Shown here: positions 1-6,089 of the stretch, piece by piece
Layout: each line of letters begins with the position of its first letter
Numbering within the stretch: position 1 is the stretch's first letter
Origin: CAZBDU01 sp964490725
GTDB lineage: Bacteria; Spirochaetota; Spirochaetia; SZUA-6; DRHE01
Length of the DNA stretch: 11,610 bases
Assembly (NCBI GenBank): GCA_964490725.1
Contig: CAZBDU010000132.1
Location: 1 to 11,610 of the forward strand
Direction: 5' to 3'
Translations under genes and position numbers: made by a program
The notes under the pieces: generated by a model
What the model saw: the letters and a program-made list of their open reading frames with translations, nothing else
Told to the model about the DNA's origin: nothing
The model's database searches: none

Positions 1-42
1 CGCCGCACCCACCCGCGCCGCGGCCGCCCGCGCCCGCCCGCG

Positions 43-101
43 CCAGGGCCGCCCATACCGGCCCAGGGCGGCGATCCTGGCCTGCCGGTGTCCGCACCGG
101 C
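43..101. other. Two adjacent GC-rich hairpins at window start
   Basis: Two inverted repeats lie side by side. The first pairs 48-54 with 66-72 (7 bp, 11-nt loop) and is extended by an outer 5-bp stem, 43-47 with 76-80, across a 3-nt bulge. The second pairs 84-90 with 95-101 (7 bp) around a TCCG tetraloop. No T-run follows on either strand, so a classical intrinsic terminator is not shown. They sit just upstream of the promoter at 121-148 and may end or insulate an upstream transcript. The first ~45 bases are a C/G-only-like low-complexity stretch in which no convincing gene end can be recognised. Confidence 0.35.
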
Positions 102-120
102 CCGCCCCGGAGGATGGCTA

Positions 121-148
121 TTGACGCGGAACCGCCATCGACTATACT
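121..148 (+). promoter_or_regulatory. Sigma-70-type promoter for the deacetylase/oxidoreductase operon
   Basis: The -35 box TTGACG (121-126) matches the consensus at five of six positions and the -10 box TATACT (143-148) also at five of six, with a 16-bp spacer. This lies in a locally AT-richer patch of an otherwise very GC-rich stretch. Transcription would begin near 155, leaving an untranslated leader of roughly 135 bases before the ATG at 291. The leader contains a small hairpin (226-230 with 239-243). The promoter falls inside the longer open frame that begins at 114, which argues that translation does not begin there. Confidence 0.65.
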
Positions 149-290
149 AGCAAACGAAAGCACGCAAACGAGGGTCCTCGCCGCCGCCGTTTCCGGTTCG
201 CCTCCTGCAACCGCAGCCGGGGGTAGGCTGCAGCATGCCAGCCGCCAGACGGCGCCCTGCGTCCGTGAGGGATCGTTGCTGGAGGTATTC

Positions 291-1109
291 ATGAACGTGA
301 TCGTTTTCGGCGCCCATCCGGACGACTGCGAGCTCAGCGCCGGCGGGACCGCCGCCGGGCTGGTGCGGGCAGGCCACTCGGTGAAGTTCGTCTCCGTGAC
401 TAGCGGGGACGCCGGCCACATGAGCCGCACCCCCGGGGAGCTGGCGCGCATCCGGCGCCTGGAGGCCGAGCACGCCGCCGAAGCGCTGGGGGTGCAGACC
501 GAGGTTCTGGACATCCACGACTGCCATCTGGCGCCTACCGTGGAGGTGCGGGAGCGCCTGGTGAGGCTGATCCGAGAGTGGAGCGCCGACATCGTGATCA
601 GCCACCGGCCGAACGACTATCACCCGGACCATCGGGCCACCGGCGCGGCGGTGCAGGACACCGCGTACCTGGTGATCGTGCCCCTGTTCTGTCCCGAGGT
701 GCCGGCGCTGCCCGACAACCCGGTGTACCTGTACCTTTCGGATCGTTTCCGCAGCCCCGAGCCCTTCCGGGCGGACCTCATCGTGCCGATCGATGAGGCC
801 CTGGAGCAGAAGATCGAGGCCTTGCACCGCATGCCCTCCCAGCTCTACGAGTGGCTGCCCTGGACCTTGCACAAGCTGGAGGAGCTGCCCGCGGGGGAGG
901 CGGAGCGCAGGGCCTTCATCCGTGATTTCTTCCTCCGGCCCCGCCTGGACCAGTCGCTGCGACCGGAAATCGAACGGCGCTACGGCAAGGCGGCTGCGGG
1001 GAAGATCGACTTCTACGAGGCCTTCCAGCTCTGCGAGTACGGCCGACAGCCGGGCCCGGCGGAGCTGCACGCCCTGTTCCCGCAGCTGCCCGGGAGGCTG
1101 GATTTGTAG
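291..1109 (+). CDS. PIG-L/LmbE family zinc-dependent N-deacetylase
   Basis: This 272-residue protein belongs to the PIG-L/LmbE fold, whose members remove an acetyl or similar acyl group from an amine, usually on an amino sugar or glycoconjugate (MshB and BshB are relatives). The N-terminal AHPDD motif supplies the expected zinc ligands H9 and D12 with D11 as general base. The HPDH motif at 111-114 supplies the third ligand, H114. A GG pair at 18-19 and the TSGDAGH stretch near 37-43 also fit the family. The start is set at ATG 291 because GGAGGT at 281-286 precedes it by four bases and the family motif starts within ten residues; the frame is open back to 114, but that would run through the promoter. 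There is no signal peptide, so it is probably cytoplasmic. It is followed 88 bases later by a Gfo/Idh/MocA dehydrogenase, suggesting the two act on one sugar-like substrate. The actual substrate cannot be told. Confidence 0.9.
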   Translation: MNVIVFGAHPDDCELSAGGTAAGLVRAGHSVKFVSVTSGDAGHMSRTPGELARIRRLEAEHAAEALGVQTEVLDIHDCHLAPTVEVRERLVRLIREWSADIVISHRPNDYHPDHRATGAAVQDTAYLVIVPLFCPEVPALPDNPVYLYLSDRFRSPEPFRADLIVPIDEALEQKIEALHRMPSQLYEWLPWTLHKLEELPAGEAERRAFIRDFFLRPRLDQSLRPEIERRYGKAAAGKIDFYEAFQLCEYGRQPGPAELHALFPQLPGRLDL

Positions 1110-1110
1110 G

Positions 1111-1139
1111 ACCGCCGGCGCCGATGCGGCACCGGCGGT
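1111..1139 (+). other. Strong intercistronic hairpin after the deacetylase stop
   Basis: Directly after the TAG stop (1107-1109), ACCGCCGG (1111-1118) pairs perfectly with CCGGCGGT (1132-1139). Past one mismatch the stem continues with 1120-1123 pairing 1127-1130 around an ATG triloop. No T-tract follows. It could attenuate transcription into the oxidoreductase gene, or protect the 3' end of the first cistron. The structure is seen directly; its role is inference. Confidence 0.5.
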
Positions 1140-1197
1140 ATCGCCTGGATTCCTTACCGACGGCCCCCCGCGCGGAAGGGCCAGCAAGGAGGAGCGT

Positions 1198-2388
1198 ATG
1201 CACAACATCACGGTGCTCGGAGCAGGCCTGATCGGCATGTTCTACACCCTTACGCTGCACGGCGGTCGCAGCCGCGACAAGGTCAAGGTGCTCTTCTCCC
1301 GTTCGGAGAAGCGCGCCCGGGAGGCCGCGGCCGCCTGGGAGGTGGAGCGCTGGAGCACGGACATGGCCGCCGCCATCAACGACCCCGAGACCGACGTGGT
1401 GGTGGTGGGGCTTCCCAACCACCTGCACCGCCAGGCAGTGCTGCTGGCCGCCAGGGCGGGCAAGGCGGTGCTGTGCACCAAGCCGCTGGCCGTCAGCGCC
1501 GCGGAGGCGGAGGAGATGCTGGAAGCCGTGGAAAAGGCGGGCGTCTTTCACGGCTACCTGGAGGACCTGGTCTACACCCCCAAGGTCCTGAAGAGCATCG
1601 AGTCGGTCCGCAAGGGGGCGGTGGGGAAGGTGCTGTGGACCCGCTCCCGGGAGACCCATGGAGGTCCGCACAGCGCCTGGTTCTGGGACCGGGGGCAGTC
1701 CGGAGGAGGGGCCATCGTGGACATGGGGTGCCACTGCATAGAGCTGAGCCGCGCCTTCGTGGGCAAGGACGTGCGGCCCGTGGAGGTGGTCTGCTGGGCG
1801 GACACGCAGGTGCATCCCGTTGATGTGGAAGACAACGCCATAGGGCTCATCCGCTACGAGACCGGAGCGGTGGGGCAGTTCGAGGTGAGCTGGTGCTTCC
1901 GCGGCGGGATGGACCTCCGCGACGAGGTGGCCGGCACCGAGGGTACGATCTGGGTCAACCACTGGCTGCGCACGGGCTTCGAGATGTTTACCAGCGCGGG
2001 GCAGGGAGGATATGTGGCGGAGAAGGCCGAAGGGGACCGGGGCTGGCTCTTCCCGGTGGGGGACGAGCTCGCCGAGCTGGGCTATACGCCGATGTTTACC
2101 CGGATGCTGGACGCGCTGGACGCAGGGGCCCAGCCCATGGAGACCTTCTACGACGGCTACGTGGTCAACGCGGTGATGGACGCCTGCTACCGCTCCATCG
2201 CCTCCAAACGCTGGGAGCAGGTCCAGCTTTCAGGGTGGCGGGGGGGTGCGCCCAAGGAAAAGATCTCCGCCCACGCCGACTACGACCAGGGGCACACGCT
2301 GATCAAGGAGGAGGTGATGCCCGACGGCAGGAGGAAGCTGATCCTGAAGGACAAGAAGAGCGGCAAGGTAAGCGAGCGGCTCGTTTAG
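1198..2388 (+). CDS. Gfo/Idh/MocA family NAD(P)-dependent oxidoreductase
   Basis: This 396-residue protein has the two-domain Gfo/Idh/MocA architecture. The N-terminal Rossmann fold (about 1-120) carries the dinucleotide motif GAGLIG at 8-13 and ends with the CTKPLA stretch at 93-98, where K95 is the family's conserved lysine; the usual Glu before it (EKP) is Thr here. The C-terminal alpha/beta substrate domain has the GGGAIVDMGCH signature at 169-179 with D175 and H179, the expected active-site pair. Such enzymes oxidise or reduce sugars, inositols or related polyols using NAD(P). The last ~45 residues (352-396) form a charged Lys-rich tail that is longer than I expect for the family. The ATG at 1198 is preceded by AAGGAGGAG (1186-1194), a very strong ribosome site. 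It probably shares the promoter at 121-148 with the deacetylase. Substrate and cofactor preference are not readable. Confidence 0.92.
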   Translation: MHNITVLGAGLIGMFYTLTLHGGRSRDKVKVLFSRSEKRAREAAAAWEVERWSTDMAAAINDPETDVVVVGLPNHLHRQAVLLAARAGKAVLCTKPLAVSAAEAEEMLEAVEKAGVFHGYLEDLVYTPKVLKSIESVRKGAVGKVLWTRSRETHGGPHSAWFWDRGQSGGGAIVDMGCHCIELSRAFVGKDVRPVEVVCWADTQVHPVDVEDNAIGLIRYETGAVGQFEVSWCFRGGMDLRDEVAGTEGTIWVNHWLRTGFEMFTSAGQGGYVAEKAEGDRGWLFPVGDELAELGYTPMFTRMLDALDAGAQPMETFYDGYVVNAVMDACYRSIASKRWEQVQLSGWRGGAPKEKISAHADYDQGHTLIKEEVMPDGRRKLILKDKKSGKVSERLV

Positions 2389-2417
2389 ACCTGCCGTGCA
2401 ACGGGGCCGGAGTGGCA

Positions 2418-2438
2418 GGACGCAGCCTTCGGGCGTCC
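2418..2438. terminator. Candidate bidirectional terminator between convergent genes
   Basis: In the 60-base gap between the oxidoreductase stop (2388) and the stop of the opposing gene (2449), GGACGC (2418-2423) pairs with GCGTCC (2433-2438). Two more pairs (2426-2427 with 2431-2432) lie inside, beyond a two-base bulge. Position between convergent genes fits a shared terminator. There is no T-run on either side, so an intrinsic mechanism is not established. Confidence 0.4.
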
Positions 2439-2448
2439 CGGTGCTCGC

Positions 2449-3099
2449 TCAGCGCACCGCCACGGCGGCCTGAAACCTTCCCCTGCCCAGGTAGCGAAGC
2501 GCCTCCACCCTGCCGGTTCCTTCCGCCAGACCGCTGGCCCGGATGCCCTGGAGCAGGGCCAGCTGCAGCGGCTGCTGCGCGGCTCCCGGGGCCTCCCCGG
2601 GATAGCGGAAGGACACGCGGTAGGTGCGAGCCCGCCTCAGCCGCAGGGCTTGGGGCAGGCCGTCCTCCTCGTCGGCCAGCAGTCGTATCCTGACCTCGTA
2701 GCCGCGCAACCGGTAGGCTCCCACGCTCTCCTCCAGCAGCGGACGCCTGGACAGGACGCGGTAGGAGGCGGCGCTCGCCAGGTCCACCTGGAGGCCGCCG
2801 ACCGCAAAGCGTGTCCACATGCAGGCGCCCAGGGAGGCGGGCAGATAGGTCTGCTCCAGGGGCAGCTCCGGGTTGCCCTGGTCGCGGGGAAAGATCCAGA
2901 ACGCCTCTACGGTCTGCACCTCGCCGCGGCGAAGCCCTTCCCGGGCGCCGGCAGCTCCGGCGGGCGGGCCGCCCCACCCGGCCAGCAACCCAGCCACCAC
3001 CAGCAGCACGGAAAGCCACCCGGTCCCGCCCGTGAAGGCCCGGGCGGCCGCGGCGGTGAAGGAGCTCAGGAGGCGGGCCGGGGCCTTCGCTGGAGCCAC
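2449..3099 (-). CDS. Membrane-anchored or secreted protein of unknown function
   Basis: I do not recognise this 216-residue protein. An Ala/Arg-rich N-terminal stretch is followed by one hydrophobic segment (about 28-44) ending in a Gly/Pro/Ala run that could be a signal anchor or a late signal peptide. After that comes a mixed, arginine-rich soluble domain (about 60-216) with beta-type alternation, predicted outside the membrane. GTG at 3099 is preferred because AAGGGGAG stands just before it, although the spacing is short; an upstream GTG at 3129 is also in frame. The gene overlaps the PAS-like gene upstream by 34 bases (64 with the longer start), suggesting co-transcription and coupled translation. 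The frame has the high-GC third-position pattern of the neighbouring genes, which supports it being real. It could be the output or partner of the PAS-like protein, but nothing in the sequence shows that. Confidence 0.62.
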   Translation of the reverse strand: MAPAKAPARLLSSFTAAAARAFTGGTGWLSVLLVVAGLLAGWGGPPAGAAGAREGLRRGEVQTVEAFWIFPRDQGNPELPLEQTYLPASLGACMWTRFAVGGLQVDLASAASYRVLSRRPLLEESVGAYRLRGYEVRIRLLADEEDGLPQALRLRRARTYRVSFRYPGEAPGAAQQPLQLALLQGIRASGLAEGTGRVEALRYLGRGRFQAAVAVR

Positions 3100-3434
3100 T
3101 CTCCCCTTTCGAGGGCATCGACGGTGCACAGATAGAGCTTCTTCCCATCCCAGTTGACGGGCTCGATGGCGAGCTGCGCAAAGGCCACCTCGCCGTTTCT
3201 GTGCAGGATATCCAGCAGCAGCGGCGTCCCGTTGCTGCGGCCAGGCACGTAGCCGGCGTCCTGCAGCCGGCGAACCCTTCCGTCCAGCACCCGGGCGGCG
3301 GATTCGGTGGTGAAGAAGAGGGTGCCGTCCTGGTCCGCAAGCATCAATCCCACAGGCAGATGTCCGTTTGTCGATGACAGCGCAGCGCCGCCGGTCTGCG
3401 CGCGGGCTGTTGCCTTGCCGGCGATTTCAGACAT
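3066..3434 (-). CDS. Small stand-alone PAS-like sensor domain protein
   Basis: This 122-residue protein consists of a flexible 25-residue N-terminus and one compact domain (about 26-107) with a PAS-like order: a 'LPVGLMLADQDGTLFFTT' start typical of PAS strands A and B, a helical middle, then strands ending in 'VNWDGKKLYLCTVDAL'. PAS domains bind small ligands or cofactors and signal through attached domains; no kinase, cyclase or DNA-binding domain is attached here. The ATG at 3434 has AAAGGAG at about 3446-3452 upstream, a rather long spacing. It overlaps the following membrane-anchored gene, its likely partner. A perfect TATAAT box lies about 70 bases upstream. Assignment to PAS rests on pattern recognition only and no cofactor residue can be named. 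Confidence 0.68.
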   Translation of the reverse strand: MSEIAGKATARAQTGGAALSSTNGHLPVGLMLADQDGTLFFTTESAARVLDGRVRRLQDAGYVPGRSNGTPLLLDILHRNGEVAFAQLAIEPVNWDGKKLYLCTVDALERGEWLQRRPRPAS

Positions 3435-3501
3435 GCGTTTCTGTGCTCCTTTCGCGGCTATGTTAGCTCCGCGGCGGGGCAGCCAGGAATAGGCCAGGAG
3501 G

Positions 3502-3507
3502 ATTATA
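3502..3507 (-). promoter_or_regulatory. Perfect TATAAT -10 box upstream of the PAS-like gene
   Basis: The minus strand reads TATAAT at 3507-3502 within an AT-richer patch in the 121-base gap between the 86-residue gene (stop at 3556) and the PAS-like gene (ATG at 3434). It predicts a start near 3495 and a leader of about 60 bases. No good -35 box appears at 16-18 bp (the bases there read roughly GCCTAA), and there is no TGn extension. It may be weak, activator-dependent, or read by another sigma factor. Confidence 0.45.
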
Positions 3508-3555
3508 GTGTTGCCTTTTTCCGGTTAGGCGTTGCGGTCGACGCGGGGCCGGGCG

Positions 3556-3816
3556 TCAGGGGCGGCGGAACACCCGCCGCAGCACGAACAGGCACACCCC
3601 CAGCACCAGAAGGAGGGGCAGGCTGATCAGGAAGACCTTGATCAGCTCCACCACCGCGGCCAGGAACGCCTCCCGTACGGTGAAGCTCGAGGGGTAGAAG
3701 CTCTTCAGGTAGTGGATCTCCTCCACGGCGTGCCAGCAGACCGCGGCGATCACGGCGATGCAGGCGGCCGCCGCCAGGAGAACCGGGATGAGCCAGAAGA
3801 GCCGTCTTGCCCCCAT
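3556..3816 (-). CDS. Small two-helix membrane protein, last gene of the ABC operon
   Basis: This 86-residue protein has two long hydrophobic segments, about 6-28 and 51-79. The loop between them (HAVEEIHYLKSFYPSSFTVRE) is short and carries acidic and aromatic residues; the tail is arginine-rich (RRVFRRP). By the positive-inside rule both ends (MGARR and the tail) are cytoplasmic and the loop is outside. No family is recognised. It starts at ATG 3816 with an AAAGGGCGG ribosome site just upstream. It lies 72 bases after the 444-residue subunit, across a strong stem-loop, in the same direction as the ABC genes. A small auxiliary or scaffold subunit of that transporter is a reasonable but unproven guess. 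Confidence 0.7.
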   Translation of the reverse strand: MGARRLFWLIPVLLAAAACIAVIAAVCWHAVEEIHYLKSFYPSSFTVREAFLAAVVELIKVFLISLPLLLVLGVCLFVLRRVFRRP

Positions 3817-3844
3817 GTCCGCCCTTTCGGGGGACCGCCCTCCC

Positions 3845-3872
3845 CCGCGCGTCCCCGCCGGGGGACGCGCGG
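3845..3872 (-). other. 12-bp perfect stem-loop inside the ABC operon
   Basis: CCGCGCGTCCCC (3845-3856) pairs perfectly with 3861-3872 around a four-base loop. It lies in the 72-base gap between the 444-residue subunit and the 86-residue membrane protein. No T-tract follows on the minus strand, so partial termination, RNA processing or 3' stabilisation are the likely roles. It may set a lower or different level of the last gene relative to the first four. Confidence 0.55.
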
Positions 3873-3888
3873 CGGACGGGCTCCCACC

Positions 3889-5223
3889 TCAGCTCGAGTA
3901 CCGGCGGCTGCGCAGCCCCAGCACCACCGCCATGACCGCCAGCGGCAGCAGCGCCAGAATGAACACGACGATCCCCGCCCGGCTGGCACCGACGATGCGG
4001 ATCTGTCGCGTTCCGGTGGGCAGGTACACCCCTTCCTTGTCCTGGACGCGCAGGCGCAGCGCCCGCGTGTCGGCGGGGTTGATGGCCACCTTGAAGGCTC
4101 GCAGGCTGGGCTCCCGGTCCTTGTGGGCACCCTGGGGGTCGTAGGGAACGATCTTGTAGCCCAGGGCGGCCCCCTTCACCTGCTCCACGTAGTAGGGGTC
4201 CTCCTGCACCACCTCGGTCCCGGCGGCCCGGATGACCTCGATCCGCGCCTTCGGCACCTGCTGGATGCGCACCCACTTCATGAGGTTGGGGTTCCCCTTG
4301 GCGTCGTTCTTGCGCATCTTCTCGTAGTAGAGGTCGTTGTACTCCTGCTCGAAGAACGGCCGCAGGTACAGGTCCGCCGAGCCGTCCACGTACAGCACCG
4401 AGGCCGGGGTTCGAGACTCCACGGGGCGGGTCCACTTGTCCCCGGGGATGACCTCCAGGCCGATTCCTTCGGCCCGCCGCTTCTGGAAGACCACCACCCT
4501 GCGCTCGGAGTGCTCCATCACCGATCCGTCCTTCGTCAGGAAGCGGATGGTGTACTCCCCCACGGGCAGGTTCAGGATGAACGCTTTCTGCACGGGGGTG
4601 GGCGGCACGATATACTCCTTGGGGTACTGCGGCTCCGGCGGCGGGCTGAGCTTCTTCAGCTCCTCGATCAGCCCGGAGACGTCCTTGCCCTGATCGCGCA
4701 TCTTGGTGATGGTCGCGGTCAGCTGGTTGAGGATCGATTCATAGACCTGCCGCTTCTGGTAGTAGTCCTGGACCTGCTTCCAGTAGGCGTTCTGGAGGTC
4801 CTGGTAGTGCTGCCAGGCCTTGTCGGCCTCCTCTTCCTTGGCCACCTTCCAGTTCAGCTCGTACTCGCCGCGCACGTTGTAGTAGGTGTAGCGGGTCTCG
4901 GGGATGTTCTGCGGCTGGCCGCTGCCGCCGCGCAGCTCCAGGGTGCCGTCGAAAGACACGTTCAGCGCCTCGGTGTCGGTCTTCCAGTCCTGGGTGATGG
5001 GCCAGAAGTAGACCAGGGTCTTGCGGGCGGTGAGGAAGTTGTCCACCCCGGCGACGATGTAGATGGTGTCCGCCTCCTGCCGGGCAAAGGTGCCGGCGTA
5101 GTCCTTGCCGTTGAAGGCCAGGATGGAATAGATGAACTGCTCGGTGCGGACCGGAACCTGCGCAAGCGCGGCCCCCGCCGCAAGGAGGAGCAGGATAATG
5201 ATGGGGATGACTCTTCGGGTCAT
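3889..5223 (-). CDS. ABC-associated type I membrane protein with coiled-coil stalk
   Basis: This 444-residue protein belongs to no family I recognise, but its topology is clear. A signal peptide spans 1-21 with an ALA-Q cleavage site. A large extracytoplasmic region follows, and a single membrane helix lies at about 417-437 with a short basic tail (RSRRYSS) inside. The extracytoplasmic part has a beta-type region (about 25-123), a charged Gln/Tyr-rich helical segment likely to form a coiled coil (about 124-192), a proline linker (194-210), and a second beta-rich region (211-412) containing repeated Tyr-rich strands. The true start is ATG 5223, which overlaps the permease stop as ATGA and has GGGAG seven bases upstream; the frame continues upstream to 5379, but that extension is antisense-like and lies within the permease. 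Being coupled to the permease, it is inferred to be an outward-facing subunit that contacts substrate or extends the transporter outward. Confidence 0.82.
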   Translation of the reverse strand: MTRRVIPIIILLLLAAGAALAQVPVRTEQFIYSILAFNGKDYAGTFARQEADTIYIVAGVDNFLTARKTLVYFWPITQDWKTDTEALNVSFDGTLELRGGSGQPQNIPETRYTYYNVRGEYELNWKVAKEEEADKAWQHYQDLQNAYWKQVQDYYQKRQVYESILNQLTATITKMRDQGKDVSGLIEELKKLSPPPEPQYPKEYIVPPTPVQKAFILNLPVGEYTIRFLTKDGSVMEHSERRVVVFQKRRAEGIGLEVIPGDKWTRPVESRTPASVLYVDGSADLYLRPFFEQEYNDLYYEKMRKNDAKGNPNLMKWVRIQQVPKARIEVIRAAGTEVVQEDPYYVEQVKGAALGYKIVPYDPQGAHKDREPSLRAFKVAINPADTRALRLRVQDKEGVYLPTGTRQIRIVGASRAGIVVFILALLPLAVMAVVLGLRSRRYSS

Positions 5224-6089
5224 GGTCTGACTCCCTTGGCTTTCAGGGTGAAATGGCTGGCGGCGAGCACCACCGCGCTCAGCGCCAGAAGCAGCCCGAT
5301 GCTCCCGGCGAAGCTGCCCCAGCCGCCCACTTCCACGGCCCTGAGGCCCAGGTCCCAGTAGAAGAAGGGGGACAGCCACTGGAGCACCCAGGCGAACACG
5401 CCGGAGAGGGTGCGCACGTAGCCGCTGACGATGGTGAAGGAGCCCATCAGGATGATCAGGAAGAACAGCAGCACCCCCAGGAACAGGGCGACGGCGGAGG
5501 CCGAGTTGTTGGTCAGCGCCGAGGCGAAAATCCCGTAGGCGTAGACCGCGACGGACAGCACGAACACCAGGGCCAGCGAGCTGAGGAACGCGGGACCCAG
5601 GATGAGGTTGTTGATCGCCGCGGCAGCGCCGAGGAAGACCAGCAGCGCCGCCAGGCTCAAGGCGGTCACGAGGATGTCCTTGATCAGGGAGGCCAGGAAG
5701 TAGGAAGTTCCGTCCGCCGGCCCGTAGGCCAGCAGCTCCAGAGCCCCGACCTTTTTCTCCAGCCCGAAGTGGAACACCGAGCTCACCGCCAGGTATACCA
5801 GCACGGGCAGGAAGGAGAGATACAGGGCGAAGAGGAACGGCCCCTCGGCGAACAGCTTGGCCACGAAGGTCGCCCCGAAGGCGCCTTCCAGGGAGCGGCC
5901 GATGAGATCGTAGACAGGGTTGAGCCGGTAGTCGAAGCCGCTGGAGTCCACGGAGCGGACAAAGCCCGCCACCAGGAAGTAGCCCAGCAGCAGTCCGATG
6001 GTGAGGGCGATGTAGAAGCCCGGGCTGATCAGGGTCTCCAGAATCTTGCGCCGGGCGATCACGCCAGTGGCGTTCAGACGTTCGTTCAT
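5220..6089 (-). CDS. ABC-2 type transporter permease
   Basis: This 289-residue integral membrane protein has six hydrophobic segments at roughly 24-44, 85-107, 134-160, 167-190, 197-223 and 262-280, the standard ABC-2 permease number. A sizeable extracytoplasmic loop (about 45-84) lies between helices one and two. The cytoplasmic stretch 'GLEKKVGALELLAYGP' (109-124) matches the coupling-helix region of ABC-2 permeases, usually 'E...GTLE.L...P'. It starts at ATG 6089, four-base overlapping the ATPase stop, with GGAGG six bases before the start. It forms the membrane channel for the upstream ATPase, probably as a homodimer. ABC-2 permeases commonly export drugs, polysaccharides, lipids or peptides; the cargo here is not readable. 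A reading frame open further upstream to 6779 lies in the ATPase gene and is not used. Confidence 0.9.
   Translation of the reverse strand: MNERLNATGVIARRKILETLISPGFYIALTIGLLLGYFLVAGFVRSVDSSGFDYRLNPVYDLIGRSLEGAFGATFVAKLFAEGPFLFALYLSFLPVLVYLAVSSVFHFGLEKKVGALELLAYGPADGTSYFLASLIKDILVTALSLAALLVFLGAAAAINNLILGPAFLSSLALVFVLSVAVYAYGIFASALTNNSASAVALFLGVLLFFLIILMGSFTIVSGYVRTLSGVFAWVLQWLSPFFYWDLGLRAVEVGGWGSFAGSIGLLLALSAVVLAASHFTLKAKGVRP

Noticed and set aside
2..124. Possible 3' end of an upstream gene ending at TGA 122-124
   Set aside because: The frame is open but Arg/Pro/Ala-rich with no recognisable sequence, and hairpins occupy the region; it cannot be supported.
114..290. N-terminal extension of the deacetylase frame from ATG 114
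   Set aside because: The extension contains the -35/-10 promoter, has no family-like sequence, and ATG 291 has a proper ribosome site directly before the conserved motif.
147..1238. Long minus-strand open frame opposite the deacetylase
   Set aside because: It is antisense to a motif-bearing gene and is a by-product of GC-rich codon use; no recognisable domain.
3511..3530. Intrinsic terminator after the 86-residue gene around the T-run at 3516-3520
   Set aside because: Only a three-base stem (GCC/GGC) flanks the run, and on the minus strand the run is A rather than T.
3532..5361. 609-codon plus-strand open frame opposite the stalk protein
   Set aside because: Its translation is His/Gly/Val/Leu-rich low-complexity sequence typical of antisense frames; the opposite strand has a signal peptide, membrane helix and coupled start.
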